DNA of 64,000 nt from Ferriphaselus sp. R-1. GTDB taxonomy: Bacteria > Pseudomonadota > Gammaproteobacteria > Burkholderiales > Gallionellaceae. Position numbers and translations under genes: made by a program. The DNA is taken from assembly GCF_000746095.1 (NCBI RefSeq), contig NZ_JQKP01000002.1:1-64000 (forward strand). Reading direction: 5' to 3'. Under the pieces are notes generated by a model. The model was not told the DNA's origin. It searched no databases and worked only from the letters and a program-made list of their open reading frames with translations. This document shows, one piece after another, positions 18,174-27,463 of this stretch. How positions within the stretch are numbered: position 1 is the first letter of the stretch; each line of letters opens with the position of its first letter.

Positions 18174-19586
18174 CTACTCGATGGCGCGCACCTTCACGGT
18201 CTTGCCTTTCACCTTCCCCTCCGACAAGCGCCGCACCGCCTCTCTGGCGATGTTCCGCGTCACCGCAACATAGGTGCTCCACTCGGTCACGTTGATCTTG
18301 CCGATCTGCTCGCGGGTGAACCCCGCTTCGCCGGTCAGCGCACCCAGCACGTCGCCCGCCCGGATCTTCTCTTTGCGTCCACCGAGAATCTGCAACGTCA
18401 CCATGGGCGGTATCAGCTTGGCCGCATCCGCGTTCAACTCACTCAGCTCATTCCATTCCGGCTCCATATCCATCAAGCGGGCGATGGTCTCGATGCGATG
18501 CAGGTCGGTCGGCGCACACAGGCTGAAGGCCCAGCCATCGGCATCGGCACGGCCTGTACGCCCCACGCGGTGGATATGGACTTCAGGATCGGGCGTGATG
18601 TCCACGTTGATGACGGCCTCCAGCCCGGCGATGTCCAGCCCGCGCGCCGCCACGTCGGTGGCGACCAGCACCGAGCAACTGCGATTGGCGAACTGGATCA
18701 GCACCTGATCGCGCTCGCGCTGTTCGAGGTCGCCGTTCAGCGTCAGCGCGTGGAAGCCCTGCGCGTGCAGCAGTTCGACCAGATCGCGGCATTGCTGCTT
18801 GGTGTTGCAAAAAGCGAGCGTGCTTTCCGGGCGGTAGTGCCTGAGCAGCGCGGCAACGGCGGCCAGCCTCTGGTCGCGCGCCACCTCGTAGAAACGCTGA
18901 CGAATCTTGTGGCTCTCGTGCTGCTCGGCCAGCGTCACCTCCTGCGGCTGGTACATGAATTGGCGCGCCAGCCGGGTAACGCCGTCGGGATAGGTGGCGG
19001 AGAACAGCAGCGTCTGGCGCTTGCGCGGGCATTGCTTGGCGACCCAGGCGATCTGGTCGTAAAAGCCCATGTCCAGCATGCGGTCGGCCTCGTCCAGCAC
19101 CAGCGTGTTGAGCGCGGCAAGGTCCAGCGTCTCGCGTTCGATGTGATCCATGATGCGCCCCGGCGTGCCCACCACGATGTGCGCGCCATGCTCCAGGCTG
19201 GCCATCTGCGGGCGCATAGTCATGCCGCCGACCAGCGCGACCACCTTCACATTGTCGATAAAGCGCGCCAGTCGGCGTATCTCCTGCGTCACCTGATCGG
19301 CCAGCTCACGCGTCGGGCACAGCACCATCGCCTGCACCGCGAACCGGCGTGGATTCAGCCGCGTCAGCAGCGACAACGCGAACGCCGCCGTCTTGCCACT
19401 GCCGGTCTTGGCCTGCGCGATCAGGTCGTGCCCGGCCAACGTAATCGGCAAACTGGCCGCCTGGATCGGCGTCATGCTGTCGTAACCCAGCTGCTTGAGT
19501 GTCGCCAGAATGGCGGGCGACAGCGGAAGTTGATCGAAGGATTGCCCGCTGACGGGCTGGGAGATGGGCGAAGAAATGTCAGTCAT
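18174..19586 (-). CDS. dbpA: ATP-dependent RNA helicase DbpA
   Basis: DbpA is a DEAD-box helicase for 50S ribosome assembly, activated by hairpin 92 of 23S rRNA. The 470-residue product has the Q motif (YDSMTPIQAASLP), Walker A AKTGSGKTA, PTRELADQ, TPGRIMDH, DEAD in [16 protein letters not shown], and HRVGRTGR. Residues about 395-470 form the DbpA RNA-binding domain (VTLQILGGRKEKIRAGDVLG, then WSTYVAVTRNIA), which separates it from RhlE. The start is ATG 19586. It is convergent with rhlE. Confidence 0.93.
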   Translation of the reverse strand: MTDISSPISQPVSGQSFDQLPLSPAILATLKQLGYDSMTPIQAASLPITLAGHDLIAQAKTGSGKTAAFALSLLTRLNPRRFAVQAMVLCPTRELADQVTQEIRRLARFIDNVKVVALVGGMTMRPQMASLEHGAHIVVGTPGRIMDHIERETLDLAALNTLVLDEADRMLDMGFYDQIAWVAKQCPRKRQTLLFSATYPDGVTRLARQFMYQPQEVTLAEQHESHKIRQRFYEVARDQRLAAVAALLRHYRPESTLAFCNTKQQCRDLVELLHAQGFHALTLNGDLEQRERDQVLIQFANRSCSVLVATDVAARGLDIAGLEAVINVDITPDPEVHIHRVGRTGRADADGWAFSLCAPTDLHRIETIARLMDMEPEWNELSELNADAAKLIPPMVTLQILGGRKEKIRAGDVLGALTGEAGFTREQIGKINVTEWSTYVAVTRNIAREAVRRLSEGKVKGKTVKVRAIE

Positions 19587-19987
19587 GCCCGATTATCTCA
19601 GCCGCAAGCAGCTGACGTTCAGTTATTTCGAGGAGTAGTGCTTAGGGTGGGCCGTGCCAAGAGCGCGCTTTTAGTTGCGGTGGCCTGCGGAATACGACGA
19701 AACCGACATCCCCCATTAAAAAACCAACCAGTTAAAGCATCTTGAATGACCGCAATCTGGCCGAGATATACAGCGCCTACTAGGCAGTTATGTGCCAAAA
19801 GCGGACATTGGCGCTTGGTCACATAATCGAATTCATCAACTGTGAAGTTCTATATCTAGATATAGAACTTCACATATATTGGAAACACGCATTGTCTCAA
19901 ATAGAATGCCGCCGACCAATGGTTGCCCCCCGGGGCTTTTGGTTGTGCCCGGCATGAGTGGCAAATAAATTTGTTTAGGATACTTCC
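19587..19987. other. 401-base intergenic region with a long palindrome
   Basis: No convincing gene is visible between dbpA and the lipoprotein operon. The stretch around 19645-19715 (GGGTGGGCCGTGCC and GTGGCCTGCGGAATACG) resembles dispersed non-coding repeats seen in proteobacterial genomes, though I cannot verify this. A 34-bp perfect palindrome is at 19841-19874, and a GC-rich hairpin followed by TTTT at 19925-19940 could be a terminator. A clear AGGA ribosome site for the next gene lies at about 19977. Confidence 0.6.
19841..19874. repeat. 34-bp perfect palindrome with no spacer
   Basis: The left arm, TGTGAAGTTCTATATCT, is followed directly by its exact complement, so all 17 base pairs match. 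The sequence is AT-rich and lies 114 bases upstream of the lipoprotein gene. It may be an operator for a dimeric regulator, a cruciform-forming site or the remnant of a mobile element. Confidence 0.85.
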
Positions 19988-20761
19988 ATGAAAATTCGTT
20001 TCGCAATGTTGTTTATCGTTACAACCTTACTAGGTGGCTGCGCATCAGTGCCCCAACATTCCGTATCACTAACAAATGAAGTTGTTAGCCCCAAATCTGG
20101 ACGCATCGGGGTTGTGATGACTGCACTGCCAAAAATGGAAACTCGGTTACCTGGTGCGGACTGCTTGCTGTGCATTGCAGCGGCATCTCTGATGAATTCA
20201 TCACTTATTTCGCATACAAAAACACTTTCCTATGAAGACCTTCCAAATCTGAAAGTGGAAGTGGCAGATGCCTTAAAGGGCATTGGGGCTGATGTTGTAG
20301 TTATTGATGATGAAATAAATATTGCGAATCTAAAATCATTTGCAAAAAAAGGCGTAAATGTTGCTGAAAAGGATTTCACCCCGCTGCAAGAAAAATATAA
20401 CGTTGACCGGCTACTAGTTATCAACATAACGGCCCTTGGATTTGTCAGAACCTACTCTGCATATGTGCCAACGAGCGATCCCAAAGGTCAATTGCAAGGG
20501 CTTGGATATATGATCAACCTTAGGAACAATACGTACGACTGGTATCAACCGGTGTCTATCGTAAAGAGTGCTGCGCAAAATTGGGATGAACCCCCTAAGT
20601 TTCCTGGCTTAACCAATGCGTACTTCCAAGCATTGGAACTTGGGAAGGAGAGTTTCATTCACCCATTTACGAGTGGTCAATTTGGCCCCCAGGCTCAACA
20701 AGCACCAGAAAAAATCTCTTCACTTGCAGAGGATGCTCCCAGAGAAAGTAAAACCAAATGA
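19988..20761 (+). CDS. Putative lipoprotein of unknown function
   Basis: The 257-residue product begins with a lipoprotein signal, ending in the lipobox LLGGC (Cys19), so it should be lipid-anchored in the outer or inner membrane. The mature part contains a CLLC pair at about residues 58-61 and a hydrophobic run, then a mixed alpha/beta domain with no motif I recognise. Base content is clearly more AT-rich than the flanking housekeeping genes. A TTTAGGA ribosome site precedes ATG 19988. It overlaps the next gene by four bases, so the two form an operon, possibly an envelope function acquired by transfer. Confidence 0.75.
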   Translation: MKIRFAMLFIVTTLLGGCASVPQHSVSLTNEVVSPKSGRIGVVMTALPKMETRLPGADCLLCIAAASLMNSSLISHTKTLSYEDLPNLKVEVADALKGIGADVVVIDDEINIANLKSFAKKGVNVAEKDFTPLQEKYNVDRLLVINITALGFVRTYSAYVPTSDPKGQLQGLGYMINLRNNTYDWYQPVSIVKSAAQNWDEPPKFPGLTNAYFQALELGKESFIHPFTSGQFGPQAQQAPEKISSLAEDAPRESKTK

Positions 20762-21699
20762 ACAGTGGGCTCATTCGAGCCGCACTAATAGCGTCATGCT
20801 GTATTGGCATGGTGGCGGTAAGTGCTGGCGAGATGCCAGGCGCATCGCCCATGCCACTCGCCGAATGCAAATCGGGTTACTGCCTTCTTCATTCTAAAGG
20901 TGAGGCTCTGGTATATCGTGGAGTTGCCAACTTTGATGAGGCAGGTACCGGAACGACGGGTTTGCTTTACCCAGCTCCCAATGCAGTTGGACTGGTTGCT
21001 GCCGTCTTGACCCATGGCCTATTGGTTGGCTCGGCTAAGCAAGAACAAAGGAAGAAAATTCAGGCAGAAGCCGATAAAGTGTTATTGCCCTATCTGCGGG
21101 CAATCGGAGAGATTGGCTATGAGCAGTTGTGGTCACTAGCCATCTCAAGATTACCAAGTGATGCCAAAGTGCGATGGGCTATTGATAACTCTGATCTTGG
21201 TAGTGACTCTGCTATAGAAAGTAATTTGGTCATTTCAATGACACAAGATCAATCGTCGCTCGTCTTGGACAATACAATTGTTTTCAGGAAGGGAGGGGGG
21301 CGCGAAAAGCGTGACCATCTCTCGACTGTACGAGTAATTTCCCCCGCGCACATTGAAGCAAAGCCCGAGGACTACTGGACAAAGAATAGCGGTGAGCAGT
21401 TGATAAGTACCAGCGCGGATTTAATTGCAGACTCACTTCAGGTTGCAATTCGGGATTTCGAAGCGTTGAAATCAACACCAGATAACAGTCCATTTAAGAC
21501 GATCCGCTATAAAGAGGGTGAGGCTGAAAAGTTTGAGCGCGCACAAGTATTAAGCGATGAGTGTAATCGTGTGTTAATACGCTCGCTGAATGGAGCTCTT
21601 ATGTTGGTTCCCCTTGCACGTCGCGTCTCCGGCGATAGTGGTGATGCTCACTGCCATCAGCCTGATACAAAACCACACATCACATCCTCGCTCCCCTAA
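20758..21699 (+). CDS. Exported protein of unknown function
   Basis: The 313-residue product starts in an ATGA overlap with the lipoprotein gene. Residues 1-24 look like a signal peptide (LIRAALIASCCIGMVAVSAG) with a cysteine pair inside it. The mature protein contains CKSGYCLL soon after the signal, a possible disulfide pair, and a hydrophobic GLVAAVLTHGLLVG segment at about 80-95. I recognise no catalytic motif. Together with the upstream lipoprotein it probably acts at the cell envelope. Its AT-rich composition differs from neighbours on both sides. Confidence 0.72.
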   Translation: MNSGLIRAALIASCCIGMVAVSAGEMPGASPMPLAECKSGYCLLHSKGEALVYRGVANFDEAGTGTTGLLYPAPNAVGLVAAVLTHGLLVGSAKQEQRKKIQAEADKVLLPYLRAIGEIGYEQLWSLAISRLPSDAKVRWAIDNSDLGSDSAIESNLVISMTQDQSSLVLDNTIVFRKGGGREKRDHLSTVRVISPAHIEAKPEDYWTKNSGEQLISTSADLIADSLQVAIRDFEALKSTPDNSPFKTIRYKEGEAEKFERAQVLSDECNRVLIRSLNGALMLVPLARRVSGDSGDAHCHQPDTKPHITSSLP

Positions 21700-21936
21700 A
21701 CTCATCTGCCCATCACTGGACTGCAACACAGGGTGATGTAGGTGGAATGCTACAGGGGCATCAATCAACATCTCAATTCTGTTCTGGGTCGAAAGCTGCC
21801 CCAGATGAACGGTCGCTATAGCGCAATAAAATTCTGACGCGCAAACTGGGACGCGGTGACTGTGGATGAGGATTGGTTCCAACGGTTGAGCAACTCCATG
21901 CTTACGCGATACTGAAGTGTGGTTAAGTAGGATTAA

Positions 21937-21968
21937 AAACAAAACCCCGCCGAAGCGGGGTTTTGTTT
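21937..21968. terminator. Bidirectional terminator downstream of groL
   Basis: A 14-bp perfect stem, AAACAAAACCCCGC with its complement and loop CGAA, has A-rich and T-rich flanks. It ends the leftward groSL message and can also stop transcripts from the rightward operon ending at 21699. Confidence 0.9.
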
Positions 21969-21992
21969 TACAGCGACGCGTCGTGGGACGAG

Positions 21993-23672
<1,680 letters not shown>

Positions 23673-23963
23673 TTAGGCTTCGACGACGCCGATGATGTCG
23701 TCTTCGCGCATGGTCAGGAATTCCTGACCGTCCAACTTGAAGGTCTGGCCGGAATACTTGCCGAACAGCACCTTGTCGCCGACCTTCACGCTCATGACGC
23801 GCAGCTTGCCGTCGTCACCGACCTTGCCGTTGCCGACAGCAACGACTTCACCCGTGTCAGGTTTTTCAACGGCGGTGCTGGCCAGCACGATGCCGGAAGC
23901 GGTCTTCACGTCTTCTTCCATACGCTTGACGATCACGCGGTCGCTCAAAGGACGAATTTTCAT
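23673..23963 (-). CDS. groS: 10-kDa co-chaperonin GroES
   Basis: GroES is the heptameric lid for GroEL. The 96-residue product begins [14 protein letters not shown], has the mobile loop at about 16-32 ([13 protein letters not shown]) and ends with the usual [13 protein letters not shown]. It is the first gene of the groSL operon, with AGGAGAA as ribosome site. Its leader holds a CIRCE operator about 50 bases upstream of the ATG and a sigma-32 type promoter beyond that. Confidence 0.98.
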   Translation of the reverse strand: MKIRPLSDRVIVKRMEEDVKTASGIVLASTAVEKPDTGEVVAVGNGKVGDDGKLRVMSVKVGDKVLFGKYSGQTFKLDGQEFLTMREDDIIGVVEA

Positions 23964-24011
23964 GCTTGGTTCTCCTGAAACAATGAGTTGAATTGAAAGC
24001 GGGCGCGGAGT

Positions 24012-24038
24012 TTAGCACTCTCGCCCGGCGACTGCCAA
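24012..24038 (-). promoter_or_regulatory. CIRCE operator for HrcA
   Basis: TTAGCACTC at 24012-24020, a 9-base spacer, and GACTGCCAA at 24030-24038 match the CIRCE consensus TTAGCACTC-N9-GAGTGCTAA, perfectly in the first arm and 7 of 9 in the second. It lies where transcription from the sigma-32 type promoter should begin, as expected for HrcA repression. Confidence 0.88.
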
Positions 24039-24066
24039 TGATGGGGATGACATGGTCGATTTCAAG
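24038..24066 (-). promoter_or_regulatory. Sigma-32 (heat-shock) promoter of groSL
   Basis: On the minus strand CTTGAA (24066-24061) is followed after 14 bases by CCCCATCAT (24046-24038), a nearly ideal RpoH promoter. It adjoins the CIRCE element, so the operon should be under both positive heat-shock control and HrcA repression. Confidence 0.85.
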
Positions 24067-24191
24067 AGCGCAATGAAAAGAATTTGCAGAGGTCGCCCCA
24101 GCCAGGCCGGGGCACGCGGGAAACCGGAACCCGCCGAACCACGGGCCTCGGCACTCCAAACACAGGGGAAGCTGCTCTGCGGAAAAGAAAA
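24067..24191. other. GC-rich stretch between the groSL promoter and the 6S terminator
   Basis: No gene is convincing here. GC-rich inverted repeats are visible, such as GCCCC/GGGGC (about 24094-24112) and GCGGG/CCCGC (about 24117-24135). They do not have T tracts and may be an untranslated leader, a processing site or chance. Confidence 0.35.
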
Positions 24192-24209
24192 ATGCGACCG
24201 AAGTCGCAT
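24192..24209 (-). terminator. Terminator downstream of 6S RNA
   Basis: On the minus strand ATGCGAC-TTCG-GTCGCAT is followed by TTTTTCTTTT. The UUCG tetraloop and T tract make this a strong intrinsic terminator. It lies about 27 bases past the inferred 6S RNA 3' end. Confidence 0.88.
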
Positions 24210-24235
24210 CTCTCTCGGGCCGTGCCCGGAATAAA

Positions 24236-24411
24236 GCCCCCGCCTGTGCCGTTGGCTCAATGTCTTGAACCTGGGTTCAAGATGGTCGTTTCCCGGTTAC
24301 ATCAGGATCGTCCGACGCGGGACGTTCACAACAGTAACTTGGTGGGTCACAACCTTAAGCAGCGCTTATTGGTTCAAAGAATTATGAGCCTGACAAACAC
24401 CGCAGGGGACA
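24236..24411 (-). ncRNA. ssrS: 6S RNA
   Basis: This roughly 176-base RNA sits just downstream of zapA, the usual place for ssrS in proteobacteria. The 3' half has the diagnostic CTTGAACC-x-AGGTTCAAG hairpin of the family, followed by a TGAGCC segment that can pair with GGCTCA near the 5' end. The terminal helix pairs CCCCTGC near the 5' end with the GCACAGGCGGGG end. 6S RNA binds the housekeeping RNA polymerase holoenzyme in stationary phase. The exact ends are estimated from pairing, and a covariance search would fix them. Confidence 0.85.
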
Positions 24412-24433
24412 AACTTGATCTGTGTTTCAACAA

Positions 24434-24748
24434 CTAGAACAGGGCATCCTGTTCAGCCAGAGCGGAATCCACCGTCGCCTGCATGGCCTGCATTCTACGC
24501 TTAAACTCTCCGAGGTCAAACCCTGCACCGACGCGGGTTTTGAGCAGTTCATGGGCAATGTTCAGTGCGGCCATCACCGCAATGCGCTCCATCGAAGCAG
24601 TCTTGCCAGCGGCCTGGATCTCGCGCATCTTCTTGTCCAAGTAGGTGACGGCCGCAAGCAAATCGGCCTCGTCGTCTTCCGGGCAGGCGACGCGAAAATC
24701 GCGGTCAAGCAGAGTGACTTCCAGTGTCTTCATCGTGTTGTCGCTCAT
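24434..24748 (-). CDS. zapA: Cell division protein ZapA
   Basis: ZapA bundles FtsZ filaments at the division ring. The 104-residue product has the N-terminal beta strand region TLEVTLLDRDFRVACPEDDEADLLAA in two parts (residues about 7-32), the helix AVTYLDKKMREIQ, and a long C-terminal coiled coil with AALNIAHELL. It is the second gene in an operon: its ATG overlaps the upstream coiled-coil gene by four bases, and 6S RNA follows 23 bases after its stop. Confidence 0.92.
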   Translation of the reverse strand: MSDNTMKTLEVTLLDRDFRVACPEDDEADLLAAVTYLDKKMREIQAAGKTASMERIAVMAALNIAHELLKTRVGAGFDLGEFKRRMQAMQATVDSALAEQDALF

Positions 24749-24942
24749 GCTTCTTCCGGCAGTTGGCTCAGCAGATTCTCCAGCCGACCGGAAACGCCCT
24801 CGATTTTGTCACTGTATTGGCGATTCTGGCTCAGGGCGGCGGCCAACTCCTGGCGTAGCTGGTGATTCTCGGAGCGCAGGCGCGAGGCCAGCTGCACCAA
24901 CTGACCCAATTTTTGCTCCAGCGCGTTGAATTCGTTTTGCAT
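24745..24942 (-). CDS. ZapB-like coiled-coil protein
   Basis: The 65-residue product is a continuous heptad coiled coil (LEQKLGQLVQLASRLRSENHQL in two pieces). It is coupled to zapA by an ATGA overlap, and short ORFs of this kind (the TIGR02449 family) precede zapA in many beta- and gammaproteobacteria. A role at the Z ring like that of ZapB is likely but inferred. The start is ATG 24942; no strong ribosome site is present. Confidence 0.82.
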   Translation of the reverse strand: MQNEFNALEQKLGQLVQLASRLRSENHQLRQELAAALSQNRQYSDKIEGVSGRLENLLSQLPEEA

Positions 24943-25045
24943 GGGGCGAACTATAGTTTAAGGGATTCCGCCACGTCAAACGGTAACGAAAGTTTTTGCG
25001 GGCGACCCGGGAGCGGCGCAACTTGCTGGTAGAATGCGCGCGCTT

Positions 25046-25202
25046 TCGGGTGCCGGACGAGCTATCGTCCGGTTAAACGGGAAACAGGTGCGATGCCTGT
25101 GCTGCCCCCGCAACGGTAAGCAGGTGTGGAGTCATCCTCATGCCACTGTGGATTCATCACGGGAAGGCGATGACTCTTTCTGCGAGCCCGGATACCGGCC
25201 CG
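25046..25202 (+). promoter_or_regulatory. Cobalamin (B12) riboswitch
   Basis: The stretch shows the conserved B12 riboswitch core in order: GGTGCC at 25049, GGGAA, the GCTGCCCCCGCAACGGTAAG block at about 25101-25120, the B12 box GCCACTG at about 25142, GGGAAGGCGATGA, and GCGAGCCCGGATACCGGCC at the end. It lies about 130 bases upstream of a TonB-dependent receptor, so cobalamin should turn that gene off. Class I architecture is inferred. Confidence 0.93.
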
Positions 25203-25329
25203 AGAGTAGGTCAGGAATGCGCGGGTGGCGCAGGGACGGCAGCGCCACACCGCCCACCCTTCGTTCGCCCCGCTTTCCTGTAATCAACCGTTTCAACGGG
25301 GACGCTTGGAACTTACTCAGGAAATCATC

Positions 25330-27399
25330 ATGCAACATAATCGACTTTTGGCTGCACTGCTATGTGCGGCCTCTCCCTTGGCGCACGCCGAACCCGGGCA
25401 AGCATTGGACGAGATCGTAGTTACGGCTACGCGCTTCAGGGATGCGGCGACGGATAAACCGATCAATGTCTCTATCATCAGCCGCGACGACATCCAGCAA
25501 AGCAGCGCGCGCACCCTGCCGGAGTTGCTCGCCGAGCAAGCGGGTATCGCCATGCGCGACCTCTTCGGCAACAACGCGGCCTCGTCCACGGTGGACATGC
25601 GCGGTTTCGGTGCGACGGCGGGGCAGAACACCTTGATCCTGCTGGATGGACGACGCATCACCGATCCCGACCTGTCCGGTGTGCAATGGGCGGCGATCCC
25701 GTTCGCCGCCATCGAACGCATCGAAATCGTACGTGGCAGCGGCGCCGTGTTGTATGGCGACGGAGCCAGCAGCGGGGTGATCAACATCATCACCCGCATG
25801 CCGACTAAAGTGGGCGGCAGCGGTCAGGTCAGCGTGCGTGGCGGCAGCTATGACACCAATGAGCTACAAGCCAGCGGTGGCTATTTCTCCGGCGATGTCG
25901 GAGTGGATGTCACCGCCAGCAAGCTGCATTCGGGCGGCTATCGAGCGAATAACAGCAACGACCAGGCCAATGCGCAAGCCACCGCCCGCTGGTTGACCGA
26001 GGCGGGTGAACTGGCGCTCAAGCTGGGCATGGACCAACAAACCATCCGTCTGCCGGGCGCTCGCACTGTCCAGCCCGCGCTGGGCATCGACCAGGTGACG
26101 ACCGACCCGCGCGGCGCGGCCACGCCGCTGGATTACGCCAGCCGCGATGGCAACCAGGTGGCGCTGGAGTGGCAGCACAGTCTGTCCGGGGCTGACCTCA
26201 ATCTAGGTGTGGCACGTCGCACCAAGAATCAGAAGTCGTATTTTGACCAAGGCGGATTCCCGACCTATCGCGATGGCGATCTTGCGGTGAACTCGTTCAC
26301 CCCGCGTGTGCGCATCCCGCACCAGCTGGGCGGCGACAGCTCACTGGTGGTCGGCGTGGATGTGCAGCGTTGGGATTACGCCCAGCGCATCTCGAACGCG
26401 GCAGCCAACATCGCCCAGCCGATCAATCGCATCGGCATGACCCAGAGCAACGATGCCTGGTATCTGCAGAACACCACCCACCTGACCACTGCGACCACGC
26501 TGCTGGCCGGGTTCCGCAAGGAGCGGCTGGGCATGAACGGCACGGACATCTACAACGCCGCTGCGCCCGGCGCATTCTTAGGCTCGGCGGCTCCCGCAGG
26601 CTCGTTCTCTGCCGCGAAGAATGCCTATGAGCTTGGATTGCGCCACCAGTTCGATACGGGACTATCCATCCACGGCAGGGCTGGGCGCAGCTTCCGCTTC
26701 GCCAACGTGGACGAGATCTACGAATCCGGCCCGGCTTTCACCAACCAGTTCCAGTTCCTGCGCCCGCAAACGGTGGATGGGTTCGAATTCGGGTTGGGGC
26801 AGCGCGTCTCGTCGGCGAGCTGGCGCGCCACCGTGTTCAGCAACGAAGTCAGGGATGAGATCCATCTCGATCCGTTCAGCACAGGCGTGGGCAATACCAA
26901 TCTGCCGCCGTCACGCCGTCAGGGCATAGAGCTGGAGGGCAAGTGGCAAGTGTTGCAACCACTGACACTGAATGCGACTTACGGCTACACCGACGCACGC
27001 TTCATCTCCGGCGTGTGGCCGGGCAGCGCGTTCACCCAGACCAACGTCAGCATCGCTGGCAAGCATGTGCCGCTGGTGGCCAGCCAAAAGGCGAATCTGA
27101 CCGCATCGTGGGCGATGAGCGCACAGACCCGCCTAAATACGGCGGTGAGCCATGTCGGTACGCAATTCATGGAGAACGACGAGGCCAATACCTTGGGCAT
27201 GAAGATCCCGGCGTACACTCTGGTCGACCTCAAGCTGGTGCATCAAGTGGGTGGCTTGCAACTGAGCGCCTCCGTGAACAACCTGTTCGACCGCAAGTAT
27301 TACAACTATGCTGTCAGCAGCCAGTTCACACCGGGCAAGTTCAACGCATATACGTTGCCGGGAAGGACTGTGTTTGTGGGGCTTGGTTACCAGCTCTAA
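25330..27399 (+). CDS. TonB-dependent outer-membrane receptor, BtuB-like
   Basis: The 689-residue product has a signal peptide of about 19 residues (LLAALLCAASPLAHAEP), a TonB box near LDEIVVTATR, a plug domain with VDMRGFGATAGQNTLILLDG and IEIVRGSGAVLYGDGAS, and a 22-strand type barrel ending in an aromatic-rich terminus (GLGYQL). The upstream B12 riboswitch indicates transport of cobalamin or a related corrinoid, as for BtuB. It lacks other transport genes nearby. The start is ATG 25330 with AGGA upstream; the open frame from 25225 is part of the leader. Confidence 0.9.
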   Translation: MQHNRLLAALLCAASPLAHAEPGQALDEIVVTATRFRDAATDKPINVSIISRDDIQQSSARTLPELLAEQAGIAMRDLFGNNAASSTVDMRGFGATAGQNTLILLDGRRITDPDLSGVQWAAIPFAAIERIEIVRGSGAVLYGDGASSGVINIITRMPTKVGGSGQVSVRGGSYDTNELQASGGYFSGDVGVDVTASKLHSGGYRANNSNDQANAQATARWLTEAGELALKLGMDQQTIRLPGARTVQPALGIDQVTTDPRGAATPLDYASRDGNQVALEWQHSLSGADLNLGVARRTKNQKSYFDQGGFPTYRDGDLAVNSFTPRVRIPHQLGGDSSLVVGVDVQRWDYAQRISNAAANIAQPINRIGMTQSNDAWYLQNTTHLTTATTLLAGFRKERLGMNGTDIYNAAAPGAFLGSAAPAGSFSAAKNAYELGLRHQFDTGLSIHGRAGRSFRFANVDEIYESGPAFTNQFQFLRPQTVDGFEFGLGQRVSSASWRATVFSNEVRDEIHLDPFSTGVGNTNLPPSRRQGIELEGKWQVLQPLTLNATYGYTDARFISGVWPGSAFTQTNVSIAGKHVPLVASQKANLTASWAMSAQTRLNTAVSHVGTQFMENDEANTLGMKIPAYTLVDLKLVHQVGGLQLSASVNNLFDRKYYNYAVSSQFTPGKFNAYTLPGRTVFVGLGYQL

Positions 27400-27419
27400 A
27401 CAGGTGTGACTGTGCACGA

Positions 27420-27440
27420 GGGCGGCGGTGCCGCCCTTTT
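27420..27440 (+). terminator. Terminator after the TonB receptor
   Basis: GGGCGGC, a three-base loop and GCCGCCC are followed by TTTT. It lies 20 bases past the receptor stop and 24 bases before msbA, so it separates the riboswitch-controlled gene from msbA. Confidence 0.85.
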
Positions 27441-27463
27441 GCTTTTCTGCTACAGTGCGCGCC

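Noticed and set aside
24052..24234. 60-codon frame between groS and 6S RNA
   Set aside because: It overlaps the sigma-32 type promoter and the 6S terminator and has a composition set by GC-rich hairpins.
25225..25329. N-terminal extension of the TonB receptor
   Set aside because: This part is the leader right after the riboswitch; the signal peptide and ribosome site support ATG 25330.
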